Both the position numbers and the translations under genes were made by a program. From Mariniblastus sp964414815 (GTDB lineage Bacteria; Planctomycetota; Planctomycetia; Pirellulales; Pirellulaceae), in NCBI GenBank assembly GCA_964414815.1, contig CAYPXY010000025.1, positions 1 to 64,000 on the forward strand: a DNA stretch of 64,000 nucleotides, given 5' to 3'. A model generated the notes under the pieces. It had not been told where the DNA came from, did not search any database, and saw only the letters and a program-made list of their open reading frames with translations. Position 1 is the first letter of the stretch. Each line of letters begins with the position of its first letter. Of the stretch, positions 16,345 to 24,152 are shown piece after piece.

Positions 16345-17769
16345 ATGGCAAGTATCTGCAAAGACCCCAACGGTACAAAACGGATTCTATTCGTCGATCA
16401 AGGCGGCAACCGAAAATCAATTCGGCTGGGCAAGGTCTCGTTAAGGAACGCGGAGGCAGTCAAGTATCGGGTGGAGGAAATTCTGCAATCCAGGATCACG
16501 AATCAGGCGATTGGCCGGGATACGTCGAGCTGGCTGGCTGAGATTCCCATTACTCTTGCCGACAAACTCGCGAAAGTGGGATTGATCGAATCGCGCAACG
16601 CTAAAGATGCTATCGGGCTTCAATCGGTGCTGGACGACTACATGGCGAGCCGAACCGACCTGAAACCGGCGTCACTGGAAGTCTACGGACATACCGTCCG
16701 CAACCTGATCGACCATTTTGGAGCGGATCGGGCTATCGACAAGATCACGCCGGGCGATGCGGACGAATTCAAGCGGTTCCTGAAACGTGAGAACCTGGCT
16801 TCATCCACCGTTCGTAAACGGCTGGAGATTGCCAAAGCCCTATTCCGTTCGATGCAACGCCAAAAACTGATTGCAGAGAATCCTTTTCAAGATGTGAGCC
16901 AGCAAGCCAGCGGAATGGCCGCCAAACAACGCTTCGTAACCGTTGCAGAAACGCAAAAGCTGATCGAGGTTTGCCCGAACCACCACTGGCAAATGATCGT
17001 CGCATTGTGCCGATTTGGTGGCCTACGTTGCCCGTCGGAAGTTCTTTCGCTTCGTTGGCAAGATGTTTTGTGGGATGTGAACAAAATCATTGTCACCAGT
17101 CCCAAGACCGAACACCACCCGGACAAAGCGACCCGGACGATTCCCCTGTTCCCGGAGTTGAAACCCTACTTGGATCAATCGTTTGAACAGGCGGAAGATG
17201 GTGCGGAATTCGTTGTCGATTCGGTGTACCGGAAATCGGCGATGAAACGAACCGGCTGGAAGAATTCCAATTTGCGAACCACGTTTACCAAGATCATCAA
17301 GCGAGCTGGATTGGCTGCATGGCCGCGACCATTCCACAATCTGCGGGCATCCCGCGAAACGGAACTGATCGAGTGCTACCCGATTCAAGTGGTCACGGAC
17401 TGGCTGGGCAATACTCCGTCCATCGCCATGAAGCATTATTTGATGACCACTGAGGAGCATTTCCAGCGAGCCATTGAGACCGTCATCGAGTCATCCCATT
17501 CGGAGCCAAAAGCGGTCATCGAATTGAGCAAAAAAAGCGGCGCAGAATCGAGCGCACTTGATGCAAATTTGGCGCAAAATCGAGCGCAGCACAGTTTCGC
17601 GACGAATCGCAGTGAATCGAAAATGAATCGGCAAAACACCGACAAAAACAAAAAAATGCAACGCCCCGCGATTGGTTGCGAGACATTGCATTTTGACAAG
17701 GCGGACGGAGAGGGATTCGAACCCCCGGTAGAGTTACCCCTACGCCGGTTTTCAAAACCGGTGCCTTAA
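16345..17769 (+). CDS. tyrosine recombinase (integrase), integrated-state form
   Basis: A 474-residue site-specific integrase. An N-terminal arm-binding region (MASICKDPNGTKRILFVDQG) is followed by a SAM-like core-binding domain near residues 90-180 and a catalytic domain. The catalytic residues are visible: Arg228 (GGLRCPSEV), Lys254 (SPKTEHH), His331 and Arg334 (FHNLRASRE) and Tyr365 (MKHYLMTTEEHF). The usual LGH histidine is Asn356 (LGN). Residues from about 450 are encoded by the attachment core (ADGEGFEP), and the last 14 (PVELPLRRFSKPVP) come from the antisense strand of the tRNA-Ser gene. In the circular form the end would differ. Starts after GGCAAGGATTC, a weak ribosome site. Confidence 0.92.
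   Translation: MASICKDPNGTKRILFVDQGGNRKSIRLGKVSLRNAEAVKYRVEEILQSRITNQAIGRDTSSWLAEIPITLADKLAKVGLIESRNAKDAIGLQSVLDDYMASRTDLKPASLEVYGHTVRNLIDHFGADRAIDKITPGDADEFKRFLKRENLASSTVRKRLEIAKALFRSMQRQKLIAENPFQDVSQQASGMAAKQRFVTVAETQKLIEVCPNHHWQMIVALCRFGGLRCPSEVLSLRWQDVLWDVNKIIVTSPKTEHHPDKATRTIPLFPELKPYLDQSFEQAEDGAEFVVDSVYRKSAMKRTGWKNSNLRTTFTKIIKRAGLAAWPRPFHNLRASRETELIECYPIQVVTDWLGNTPSIAMKHYLMTTEEHFQRAIETVIESSHSEPKAVIELSKKSGAESSALDANLAQNRAQHSFATNRSESKMNRQNTDKNKKMQRPAIGCETLHFDKADGEGFEPPVELPLRRFSKPVP
17539..17589 (+). other. two candidate arm-type integrase sites, right end
   Basis: GGCGCAGAATCGAGCGCAC (17539-17557) and GGCGCAAAATCGAGCGCAG (17571-17589) are direct repeats 32 bases apart, about three helical turns. 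They lie 111 bases from the attR core and inside the 3' part of the integrase gene. A third copy is at 12372-12390. Confidence 0.55.
17655..17694 (-). terminator. element-borne terminator for tRNA-Ser
   Basis: A hairpin related to that at 12260-12299 and followed by a T-run when read on the minus strand. The three stem positions that are not Watson-Crick are G-U pairs in minus-strand RNA but A-C mismatches in plus-strand RNA, so the structure makes sense only downstream of the tRNA. It also encodes integrase residues (KMQRPAIGCETLHF) on the plus strand. Confidence 0.7.
17701..17723 (+). other. attR core inside tRNA-Ser
   Basis: A 23-base direct repeat partner of 12306-12328. It covers the discriminator, acceptor 3' strand and T-arm of tRNA-Ser and codes for ADGEGFE of the integrase on the other strand. 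Confidence 0.9.
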
Positions 17770-17790
17770 ACCAGACTCAGCCATCCGTCC
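17702..17790 (-). tRNA. tRNA-Ser(UGA)
   Basis: An 89-nt class II tRNA. The acceptor stem is GGACGGA with TCCGTCC and discriminator G. The anticodon loop TTTGAAA is closed by CCGGT/ACCGG, anticodon TGA. The long variable arm (CGTAGGGGTAACTCTACC) is serine-type and the T-loop is GGTTCGAATCC. CCA is not encoded. The gene is intact although the integrative element is inserted at its 3' end. Confidence 0.95.
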
Positions 17791-18057
17791 GAAGCATCTT
17801 CTCATCGATAATGGCAGGATGTGGCCTGAAAGTCTAGGTCCAGCCGACGGTTTGATCAAGGTGTTTTTTTATCGAGATCCTGGAGCCTGCGCAAATGGGA
17901 TTGAGTGATATGGAAAAAAGTGACTTGCTGATCATTTGGCTTTTAGGCGAGATTTCGCAGAATGGTTGTTTTATGTACATTTCTGGAGTGAGTGCCTTTG
18001 CCTGCAAATACGGTGCCTGTTTTGTTTCATAAATCTTCGAAATTTGTCTCGATTTTG

Positions 18058-18086
18058 TTGACATTGACTATAGAATACCTTATGGT
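18058..18086 (+). promoter_or_regulatory. sigma-70-like promoter of the DUF1559 gene
   Basis: TTGACA (18058-18063), 17-base spacer, TATGGT (18081-18086), about 110 bases before the start codon. The 17791-18196 gap otherwise shows only AT-rich sequence. Confidence 0.45.
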
Positions 18087-18196
18087 GATTTGAATTGGCT
18101 ATTTTTTTGAGGTATCCCTTGACCTGCCATTTCCTACATGTGTGCGCAAGAAATTGCGCTTTTATTTATTGTTTTGATACATAAGGAGAGTCTTGA

Positions 18197-19192
18197 ATGA
18201 CACGAAAACACTCTGGTTTCACATTGGTGGAACTGTTGGTTGTGATCGCAATCATCGGTATTTTGATTGCGATGCTATTGCCAGCAGTCCAACAAGTTCG
18301 GGAGGCGGCGCGCCGCACGACCTGCATGAACAATCTGCGTCAGATTGCGCTGGCAACCCACAATTTTGAAAGTGCCTTTATGCGACTGCCCTCTGGGCAA
18401 AACCACGTAGCCTTGCCGGAAACCCTCATCCCGGCTGCTCCCAACAACGAGCAACAGGACACTGGTTTGTTGGCCGCGATTTTGAATCAAATTGAAGCAA
18501 ATAATGTTGCTTCCATGGTCGTGACAAAGCACGATGCAAAAACTTTCCATCTTAGCTATTGGACTACCGCTTCGACTTGGACGGCTGCGACCTATACGAT
18601 CGCTCCCTATCTGTGCCCCTCGGATACTCAGCCGATTTCAACGAATTGTCTGGATATCATTTATGGGCGGAACAACACTGTCGGTGGAACTTTCTGGCCA
18701 GATCCTGATGGCCAACTGTTGGGACGCACCAACTATGCTGGATGCTCGGGCGGGGTTGGAGACCGTGTTCTTCCCGGTCAGCAAGGTCACGATGGTTCCG
18801 CCGAAAACAGCGGATGGGACGTGTACAAAGGGATTTATACGAATCGTCGTCCGCTGAAATTTGGCGAAATCATTGACGGAACCTCGAATACATTCGCTCA
18901 TGGCGAAGTTGCGACTTTCCATGACTCATGGTTTGGCAACAACTACGGTACTCCCTATGTGCAATACTGCTGGATGGGCGGGGTTTGCATACCAATGGCT
19001 TGGTGGGGGGTCGTTGACCCATGGGGAATTCCGGGAGATGAAGGATATTTTCAATTCAAGTCGTTCCATCCCGGTGTAATCGCCTTTGCCCGTGGCGATG
19101 CCTCGGTTTCTACGGTGGACAAGAATACTGCTCGCGATCCCATGATTTTCATATCAGGGCGTGAAGATGGCCGCGTTGCAGTACTCGACTAA
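18197..19192 (+). CDS. DUF1559 prepilin-like protein
   Basis: A 331-residue type II pseudopilin-like protein. The N-terminus GFTLVELLVVIAIIGILIAM is a classic prepilin cleavage/methylation signal followed by a hydrophobic helix; cleavage is expected after the Gly before FTLVE. The rest is the DUF1559 (SBP_bac_10-like) domain, hugely expanded in planctomycetes, with LPAVQQVREAARRTTCMNNL and a C-terminal FHPGVIAFARGDASV. AAGGAGA lies 8 bases before the start. It is followed after 35 bases by a small lipoprotein gene, a pairing common in this phylum. A prepilin-peptidase-like gene occurs at 44742-45791. Confidence 0.93.
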   Translation: MTRKHSGFTLVELLVVIAIIGILIAMLLPAVQQVREAARRTTCMNNLRQIALATHNFESAFMRLPSGQNHVALPETLIPAAPNNEQQDTGLLAAILNQIEANNVASMVVTKHDAKTFHLSYWTTASTWTAATYTIAPYLCPSDTQPISTNCLDIIYGRNNTVGGTFWPDPDGQLLGRTNYAGCSGGVGDRVLPGQQGHDGSAENSGWDVYKGIYTNRRPLKFGEIIDGTSNTFAHGEVATFHDSWFGNNYGTPYVQYCWMGGVCIPMAWWGVVDPWGIPGDEGYFQFKSFHPGVIAFARGDASVSTVDKNTARDPMIFISGREDGRVAVLD

Positions 19193-19227
19193 ATTTTAAC
19201 ATCCAATCTCAATAGGAAAGTTTGCTA

Positions 19228-19452
19228 ATGCGAAAGTTATTTGTCTTAGGTGCGCTTTTGGGAGTTCTATGTCTGGGAGGATGTAAGGATCCTGTAGCTT
19301 CTCCACCCGCAGGTGCGGAAGGCGGAAAATTGCTGGACGTGCCTGATCCGAGTTCGCGGGGCGGCGTCGGAAGCGCTTCTGCTGGCGGCAGTGGTGGTGG
19401 GCAAGGCGCTCGAACCATGGCTGCACCGGATCTACCACCGCCACCGCAATAG
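19228..19452 (+). CDS. small Gly/Pro-rich lipoprotein
   Basis: A 74-residue lipoprotein. The ATG at 19228 has AGGAAAG 7 bases upstream. The lipobox LCLGGC puts the lipidated Cys at residue 18. The mature part is Gly, Ser and Pro-rich (GGSGGGQGARTMAAPDL, then PPPPQ) and probably unstructured. Small lipoproteins like this often follow DUF1559 genes; no function is known. A strong terminator follows. Confidence 0.75.
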   Translation: MRKLFVLGALLGVLCLGGCKDPVASPPAGAEGGKLLDVPDPSSRGGVGSASAGGSGGGQGARTMAAPDLPPPPQ

Positions 19453-19479
19453 TGGTGTGTGATTTCCAAGATTATTACA

Positions 19480-19511
19480 AAGAGAGGGGAGTTTTCTCCC
19501 CTCTCTTTTTC
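19480..19511 (+). terminator. intrinsic terminator
   Basis: A near-perfect stem AGAGAGGGGA / TCCCCTCTCT with loop GTTTTC, then TTTTTC. It ends the DUF1559-lipoprotein transcript. Confidence 0.9.
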
Positions 19512-19548
19512 GTAGCCGTTCATGACCAGCAAACCTCCAACTGGATAA

Positions 19549-19578
19549 TGCCCAATTTGCTCTGCGGCGGGATTAAAC
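19549..19578. repeat. fragment of family 5 repeat
   Basis: GCCCAATTTGCTCTGCGGCG matches the right end of the copy at 51188-51281 and, reversed, the left end of that at 35135-35292. Confidence 0.65.
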
Positions 19579-19592
19579 AAAGATGCGGTTAT

Positions 19593-19699
19593 TGATGGAG
19601 TCCGGGACTCTGTACCGCTTTCGATATTTGGATTTCATCGGTGGAAGAAACCGTCCGAAGCCATAGAAACGATAGCGGTACAGAGTCCCGCACTCCATA
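19593..19699. repeat. 107-bp palindromic element (family 3), copy 1
   Basis: Ends with inverted repeats of about 25 bases (ATGGAGTCCGGGACTCTGTA and its counterpart ending GTCCCGCACTCCAT). The centre contains GGATTTCATCGGTGG and AAACCGTCCGAAGCC. The copy at 22929-23034 is the reverse complement with few changes. Neither end carries a gene. Confidence 0.85.
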
Positions 19700-19703
19700 G
19701 AGC

Positions 19704-20966
19704 TTAATCGGCTTCATCGTGGCTGACGAGGCGGTGTTGGATGCTGGCCGATTTTTCCAGATCAGGATGTCCATTGCGCAGATCGTTGGCAGTCATTCCG
19801 CTGCCTCCATTCATGGCATCCATGTGCTGCAATGTCTTGAACAGTCCGTAAATAGCGGCATCGACATCGCCGGTGTGACCTGATTCCGAGATCGTGTGCA
19901 TATTGCGGATTGGAAAGCCAATCGATGCTGCCGCCGAATCGATCGCGGCCAATACGGCGGCCATGGCATCGGTGCCGGTATCGCGCCCGGCCAGTTCATG
20001 CTGGATCGGTATCCCGTTTTCCAGTGCAACTTGTGTGATGATCGAATTCAATGAAGCACTGGTGACCGCACCGTGGGTCAGTGTAAATCCTTTTCCCATT
20101 TCAACCGGCTCATAACGCCGGTCGCCAATACCGGGTGCCGCGACAAAATCATGAGCGACATCGACCGCAATGGTTACATCGGGACGAAAGGCCTCCGCCA
20201 TGACACGGCTGCCGAATCGGCCGATCTCTTCATGAGTTGCGATCGCTCCGAGCAACCGAACATTTTTCAGTCCGCCTGATTCGGCGACCAGTCGCGCGAT
20301 TTCAGCAACCACAAAGCATCCCAAACCATTGTCCAGGTATGCTCCCGTAAATGTGGACGGCGAAAATCCGTGTTCTATCGGACGATCAAACAGAATCGGA
20401 TCGCCTGCCCGAATTCCCAACTGCTCGATTTGCTTTTTCTTTTCCTCTCCATGAATGTGTAATTCCAGGTACAACATGTTCTCCTTGATGCCAGCTTCAC
20501 CTGAGCGAAGTTTGGGATCGGCAAAGTGGATCGCTCCGAGGGCCTCGATCGTTCCACCTTTCAGGACTCTCCATTGATTCGGATTTTGCGGGTCTTCACT
20601 GAAAAGAGCCACTTTGTGGCCAAGCAGTGTCGCGGGAAGCATTGAATCACAGTTGACCCAAATTTTGCCATCCTCGCCGATGCTGCGCACCTGCATGCGA
20701 ATTTTGTCGGCGTGGCCGATGATCATGACCGAAAACGCGTCGGCTGCATCCGGCGCCGTATCGAGGATGATTCCCGCATTTCCCTTGAAGGCATGGATTT
20801 TCCAGCTCGGTTTCATGAACTGACGAAAATGGGGCTCGAGAACTCCGCGAGTCATCGCTGACTCCAGCCCAATCGGGCTCGGAGCGGCCAGAATCCGTTT
20901 CATCAGCTCGAATCGTTCGGGCGACATGGGAGAATTACATGAATGGGCTGAATCGTTATCCGGCAT
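19704..20966 (-). CDS. M42-family metallopeptidase (aminopeptidase/endoglucanase-like)
   Basis: A 420-residue protein from the start MPDNDSAHS (20966); the frame extends 38 codons further but that part is not family-like. M42 enzymes are dinuclear Zn/Co aminopeptidases that form tetrahedral assemblies. Metal-site motifs are visible: IGHADKI, YLDNGLGC, ATHEEIGRFGS (catalytic Glu pair), VDVAHD and the C-terminal ESGHTGDVD. The gene ends just before a family 3 palindrome. The likely job is cytosolic peptide turnover. Confidence 0.88.
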   Translation of the reverse strand: MPDNDSAHSCNSPMSPERFELMKRILAAPSPIGLESAMTRGVLEPHFRQFMKPSWKIHAFKGNAGIILDTAPDAADAFSVMIIGHADKIRMQVRSIGEDGKIWVNCDSMLPATLLGHKVALFSEDPQNPNQWRVLKGGTIEALGAIHFADPKLRSGEAGIKENMLYLELHIHGEEKKKQIEQLGIRAGDPILFDRPIEHGFSPSTFTGAYLDNGLGCFVVAEIARLVAESGGLKNVRLLGAIATHEEIGRFGSRVMAEAFRPDVTIAVDVAHDFVAAPGIGDRRYEPVEMGKGFTLTHGAVTSASLNSIITQVALENGIPIQHELAGRDTGTDAMAAVLAAIDSAAASIGFPIRNMHTISESGHTGDVDAAIYGLFKTLQHMDAMNGGSGMTANDLRNGHPDLEKSASIQHRLVSHDEAD

Positions 20967-21148
20967 ATCGTATCTGTGTTTTTTTGTAAGTGAAAGTTGC
21001 TGGTCGATCAGGCGCCGTTGCCTGGAGTCCCTGAATATACCCAAATAAATTGTCGACGACAATTTGCCGACGGGCTTCATTCCCTTTATACTTAACCGGA
21101 ATCCTTACCGACCCTATCCCCATTTTTGACCATTCTGGAACTGTCACA

Positions 21149-22081
21149 ATGACTCAGCGAACCATTGCCCTGTTGGGTTTCATCGCCGCCTGTTTTGCCA
21201 ACAATTGTAGCTTTGCCCAAACCGATCCCGGAACCAATGAAACCCAATCGCCCCAAGCTACTGTCAAGCAGAAAAAAGGACTTGGCGATGGCTTCATGCG
21301 GATTGCCAAGGATACTGCTGGCAAACCCAAAGCTCTGCAAACGTCGATTACCCGTTATGAAATGTTCACTCAGCAGGGAAATCGCGTCACGGTTGACTTG
21401 ATCGGTGTAGTCCATATCGGAGAACAAGAATACTACCAGCAGTTGAATCATCAGTTCGAGCAATACGACGGTTTGCTGTACGAACTGGTGGCGCCCGAAG
21501 GTACCGTGATCCCCCAAGGTGGGCGTGAGCAGGATATGGCCAATCCGATTGCAGCCATGCAGGTCGGTATGAAAAGTGTATTGGGCTTGGAGTTCCAGCT
21601 TGATCATATTGACTATACCAAGAGCAATTTCATCCACGCCGACATGACGCCGCAGGAGTTTGCGGAAAGCATGAAGGAGAACGAGGAGAGTGTCGGTGGA
21701 TACGCACTCAAGGCGATTGGTCAATCCATGGCGATGCAGGCAGCGGGCAAAAGTAATGCAGATGGCTTGGGGATGATGATGGCGTTGTTCTCCAGCAACA
21801 AGGAGGTCAAGCTCCGTCGCAACTTTGCCAAACAAATGCTTCAGATGGAAGGCGGGCTGGTCATGTTCGAGGGAAAAGACGGCTCGACCATTATTGATCA
21901 TCGAAATGCCAAGTGCATGAAAGTACTGCAACGGGAAATTGAAGCCGGGAAACGAAATTTGGCCATCTTTTATGGTGCAGGTCATCTGGAAGACATGGAG
22001 CAGCGACTGCTCAATGATTTCGGAATGAAACGCGCTGGACGAACCTGGCTGCAGGCTTGGTCGCTGGCAAACGAGAAGTAG
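21149..22081 (+). CDS. TraB/GumN-like exported protein
   Basis: A 310-residue protein. The ATG at 21149 begins a signal peptide (MTQRTIALLGFIAACFANNC then SFAQ). The TraB-family signature is present: DLIGVVHIGEQEYYQQL near residue 80 and the C-terminal IFYGAGHLEDMEQRL. The GxxH and GxH histidines are the conserved metal-site-like residues of a group that includes Tiki-type metalloproteases. Whether this protein is a protease is not known. It is divergent from the M42 peptidase gene, with a 182-base intergenic region. Confidence 0.75.
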   Translation: MTQRTIALLGFIAACFANNCSFAQTDPGTNETQSPQATVKQKKGLGDGFMRIAKDTAGKPKALQTSITRYEMFTQQGNRVTVDLIGVVHIGEQEYYQQLNHQFEQYDGLLYELVAPEGTVIPQGGREQDMANPIAAMQVGMKSVLGLEFQLDHIDYTKSNFIHADMTPQEFAESMKENEESVGGYALKAIGQSMAMQAAGKSNADGLGMMMALFSSNKEVKLRRNFAKQMLQMEGGLVMFEGKDGSTIIDHRNAKCMKVLQREIEAGKRNLAIFYGAGHLEDMEQRLLNDFGMKRAGRTWLQAWSLANEK

Positions 22082-22343
22082 CTTTCAGGCAGGCTGTTAA
22101 TCTGTAACTTACGTGCCGATCGTGCGATCCGTCGATCATTTCTTATTCATAATTTTGGTGATCGATGTAAAGAAAGTGCTTGTCGAGTGACTTTTCATGG
22201 CTAAATTTGATTACCCCTTTTGGGGGTGGAGCGACGAAGTTGTTTTGATCGTCGTTTCCTGACCGCTCGATGGCTCCCACCCGTTTGAGCGGCGCATTTT
22301 TAGCACTGAATTCACCTTTTGGTTGCTCAGCAACTTTCAACCC

Positions 22344-22880
22344 ATGTCTGACATCGATCTCATTTTGGACAATGCGCGTTTACGCGATGAATTGGAGCCC
22401 TTTCTCGACGAGTCCCTGTACTGCGTTGATACCGATAAGATGACGGTGGTCAAGGAAAACGAGTACTTGAGTTCGATTCTGGCTTGGGAGAAGGCTCCGG
22501 TTCTGCCCATCAGTCAGTGGTTCGAGCCGGAACTTCAGGCACCGCATCACCCGTTCCTCAATGATGCGGAACTGCACCAGCAATTGCATCAGTTGATTGG
22601 TCGTCTGTATGAAAAGAATATTATTCTGTTCCATACGGATCATCTTTCCGATCGCCAGCTCTACTGCCTGATCGTCAGGGATATTTTGTCCGCCCAGGAA
22701 AAGAAAGTGATCCTGCCTGGCAAGTATTTGAGATGGCAATGTCTGGACATCGTCGAAGATGAGGAATCCTGGCTGCGATTCTACGCCAGCGAGGACGAGC
22801 GGATTTCCTGGTCGCTCGAGACAGGCCTGCGGCTTCCGCCCAAGGAAAACGTTCCGTTCCCACGCATGTTGCCGGCGTAG
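22344..22880 (+). CDS. hypothetical protein
   Basis: A 178-residue cytosolic acidic protein (MSDIDLILDNARLRDELEPF). No family recognised. The composition and even codon use look real; two Trp-containing blocks (ILAWEKAPVLPISQWFEPEL and KYLRWQCLDIVEDEESWLRF) may be structural. No clear ribosome site; upstream alternative TTG at 22323. Confidence 0.65.
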   Translation: MSDIDLILDNARLRDELEPFLDESLYCVDTDKMTVVKENEYLSSILAWEKAPVLPISQWFEPELQAPHHPFLNDAELHQQLHQLIGRLYEKNIILFHTDHLSDRQLYCLIVRDILSAQEKKVILPGKYLRWQCLDIVEDEESWLRFYASEDERISWSLETGLRLPPKENVPFPRMLPA

Positions 22881-22928
22881 GGGTTCTGGAATTTATCGTC
22901 GTTCACGACGAGCCAAAATGTTTAGCCT

Positions 22929-23034
22929 CTATGGAGTGCGGTACTCAGTACCGCTATCGTTTCTATGGCTTCGGACGGTTTCGACCACCGATGAAATCCA
23001 AATATCCAAAGCGGTACCGAGTCCCGCACTCCAT
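22929..23034. repeat. 106-bp palindromic element (family 3), copy 2
   Basis: Reverse complement of the copy at 19593-19699, with terminal inverted repeats CTATGGAGTGCGG and CCGCACTCCATA type. It abuts the family 1 element starting at 23037 with only two bases between, so the two look nested or targeted. Confidence 0.85.
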
Positions 23035-23036
23035 AA

Positions 23037-23288
23037 ATAGCCGCAAGCCGTCGGGGGTTGCCGCCAAAAAATACTGCCATACCGAAATCGCTCTATCGGG
23101 CAACCCCCAAAGGCGCGTGGTACATCGGGATGCAGGTATTTCATTGGTAGGCAGTTCGAATACAGAGACTGCACCCTGCCGACGCGCCTGCGCCGACCAT
23201 TTCTCGACTTTCCAGCTTTAACCATGAGCCGGCCTGCTTTTTATGATCGTTGCAAACCAATGGCGGTCGGCTTCGGCTTGCGGCTAAA
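23037..23288 (+). repeat. 252-bp TIR element (family 1), copy A
   Basis: Terminal inverted repeats ATAGCCGCAAGCCG and CGGCTTGCGGCTAAA. Internal landmarks shared with copy C (50774-51021): a GGGGGTTGCCGCC / GGGCAACCCCC hairpin near the left end, GATGCAGGTATTT, and CCGACGCGCCTGCGCCGACC. No ORF. Confidence 0.88.
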
Positions 23289-23309
23289 CGTTCTACCACC
23301 CCGCCGATT

Positions 23310-23870
23310 TTAAAACTCAAACGCCATCTGTGGATCTCGCTCTGAATCGTCCGGATTCAGTTCTTTGTACAACAAGCTTGGCTGGATGTCTTGGTTGTTT
23401 TGATACTTGTCGCTTACGTATTCGCGAATGTCGCCGACAATCTGGTGATAGAAAATCTGACAGATTGAAGTTCCGGGATAAATTCGAATCGGCTGGATGG
23501 CAAACATCTCAAGCGTCCAAAACCCTTTGAAACCTACGTCGCCGAAACCGGCGGTGACGTGAACAAACAGTCCCAGTCTCCCGATCGATGATCGCCCTTC
23601 GATCATCGGCACCAGATTGTGGGTTTCCGTTCGCTCGACGGTGCGGCCCAAATAAAGCCGATTCGGCTCAAGTACCAATCCAGATTCGGGAATCGTCATC
23701 CGGCGGATGCGATTGCTTTTCTTCATGTCCAGCACGACTTCTTCGTAAGTCATCAACTCGTGATGCAGCGTCAGGTTGTAACTGTTCGGATTGAGGCGTT
23801 CCGGATCGTAGGGGTCAATCCAGATGTCCGTTCCCAGACGTCTATTAATTTCTTCGCCGGAGAGAATCAT
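23310..23870 (-). CDS. dcd: dCTP deaminase
   Basis: A 186-residue trimeric dUTPase-fold enzyme that deaminates dCTP to dUTP for thymidylate synthesis. The diagnostic block EGRSSIGRLGLFVHVTAGFG is followed by DVGFKGFWTLEM, containing the catalytic Glu. The N-terminus MILSGEEINRRLGTDIWIDP is normal. Bifunctional dCTP deaminase/dUTPase enzymes cannot be excluded from sequence alone. Divergent from the small ORF and Bax-inhibitor gene. Confidence 0.93.
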   Translation of the reverse strand: MILSGEEINRRLGTDIWIDPYDPERLNPNSYNLTLHHELMTYEEVVLDMKKSNRIRRMTIPESGLVLEPNRLYLGRTVERTETHNLVPMIEGRSSIGRLGLFVHVTAGFGDVGFKGFWTLEMFAIQPIRIYPGTSICQIFYHQIVGDIREYVSDKYQNNQDIQPSLLYKELNPDDSERDPQMAFEF

Positions 23871-23930
23871 TTTCAGGCCCTTGTCGTCGGTCGTCGTCGG
23901 TCGGTTGGCAACTGGAAGGAGGCGTTTTTT

Positions 23931-24089
23931 ATGGCCGAGACGGAAAAAACCGAACGGTCCGTGTCATTTGATCGGCAGGAACAACTCCCACCCGAAACTC
24001 CAGCTCCCGTAAATTTTGAGCAGCTACCATCGAATTTTGATAGGCGATTGCCGATGTGTCAAGTTGCCTCCGCATCGATAATGGACTAA
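23931..24089 (+). CDS. possible small acidic protein
   Basis: A 52-residue ORF (MAETEKTERSVSFDRQEQL then PPETPAPVNFEQLPSNFD). Supported by an ideal AAGGAGG 8 bases before its ATG and by its position 63 bases before the Bax-inhibitor-like gene on the same strand. No family recognised. Confidence 0.4.
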   Translation: MAETEKTERSVSFDRQEQLPPETPAPVNFEQLPSNFDRRLPMCQVASASIMD

Positions 24090-24152
24090 ACTCTAAATCA
24101 GCCGCTTCCGTCGGGTGACGGACGTTCTATTTGAACTGAAAGGAAAACCTCC

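Larger units (their letters stand above)
12306..17723 (+). mobile_element. 5.4-kb integrative element in tRNA-Ser
   Basis: Bounded by a perfect 23-bp direct repeat (12306-12328 and 17701-17723) that is the 3' end of the tRNA-Ser(UGA) gene. The intact tRNA is restored at the right end and only the 3' fragment remains at the left. Contents, all on the plus strand: unknown small ORF, wHTH-like protein, two small HTH proteins, RepA-like ATPase, a Cys-rich small protein, a small ORF and a tyrosine integrase at the right end reading into the tRNA. No structural phage, conjugation or resistance genes are seen. It looks like a minimal integrative/replicative element or satellite. Confidence 0.9.

Noticed and set aside
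22759..23040. Shared peptide (FLWLRTVS, TDEIQISKAV) in ORFs at two places
   Set aside because: Both are translations of the family 3 palindrome, which explains the similarity without coding function.
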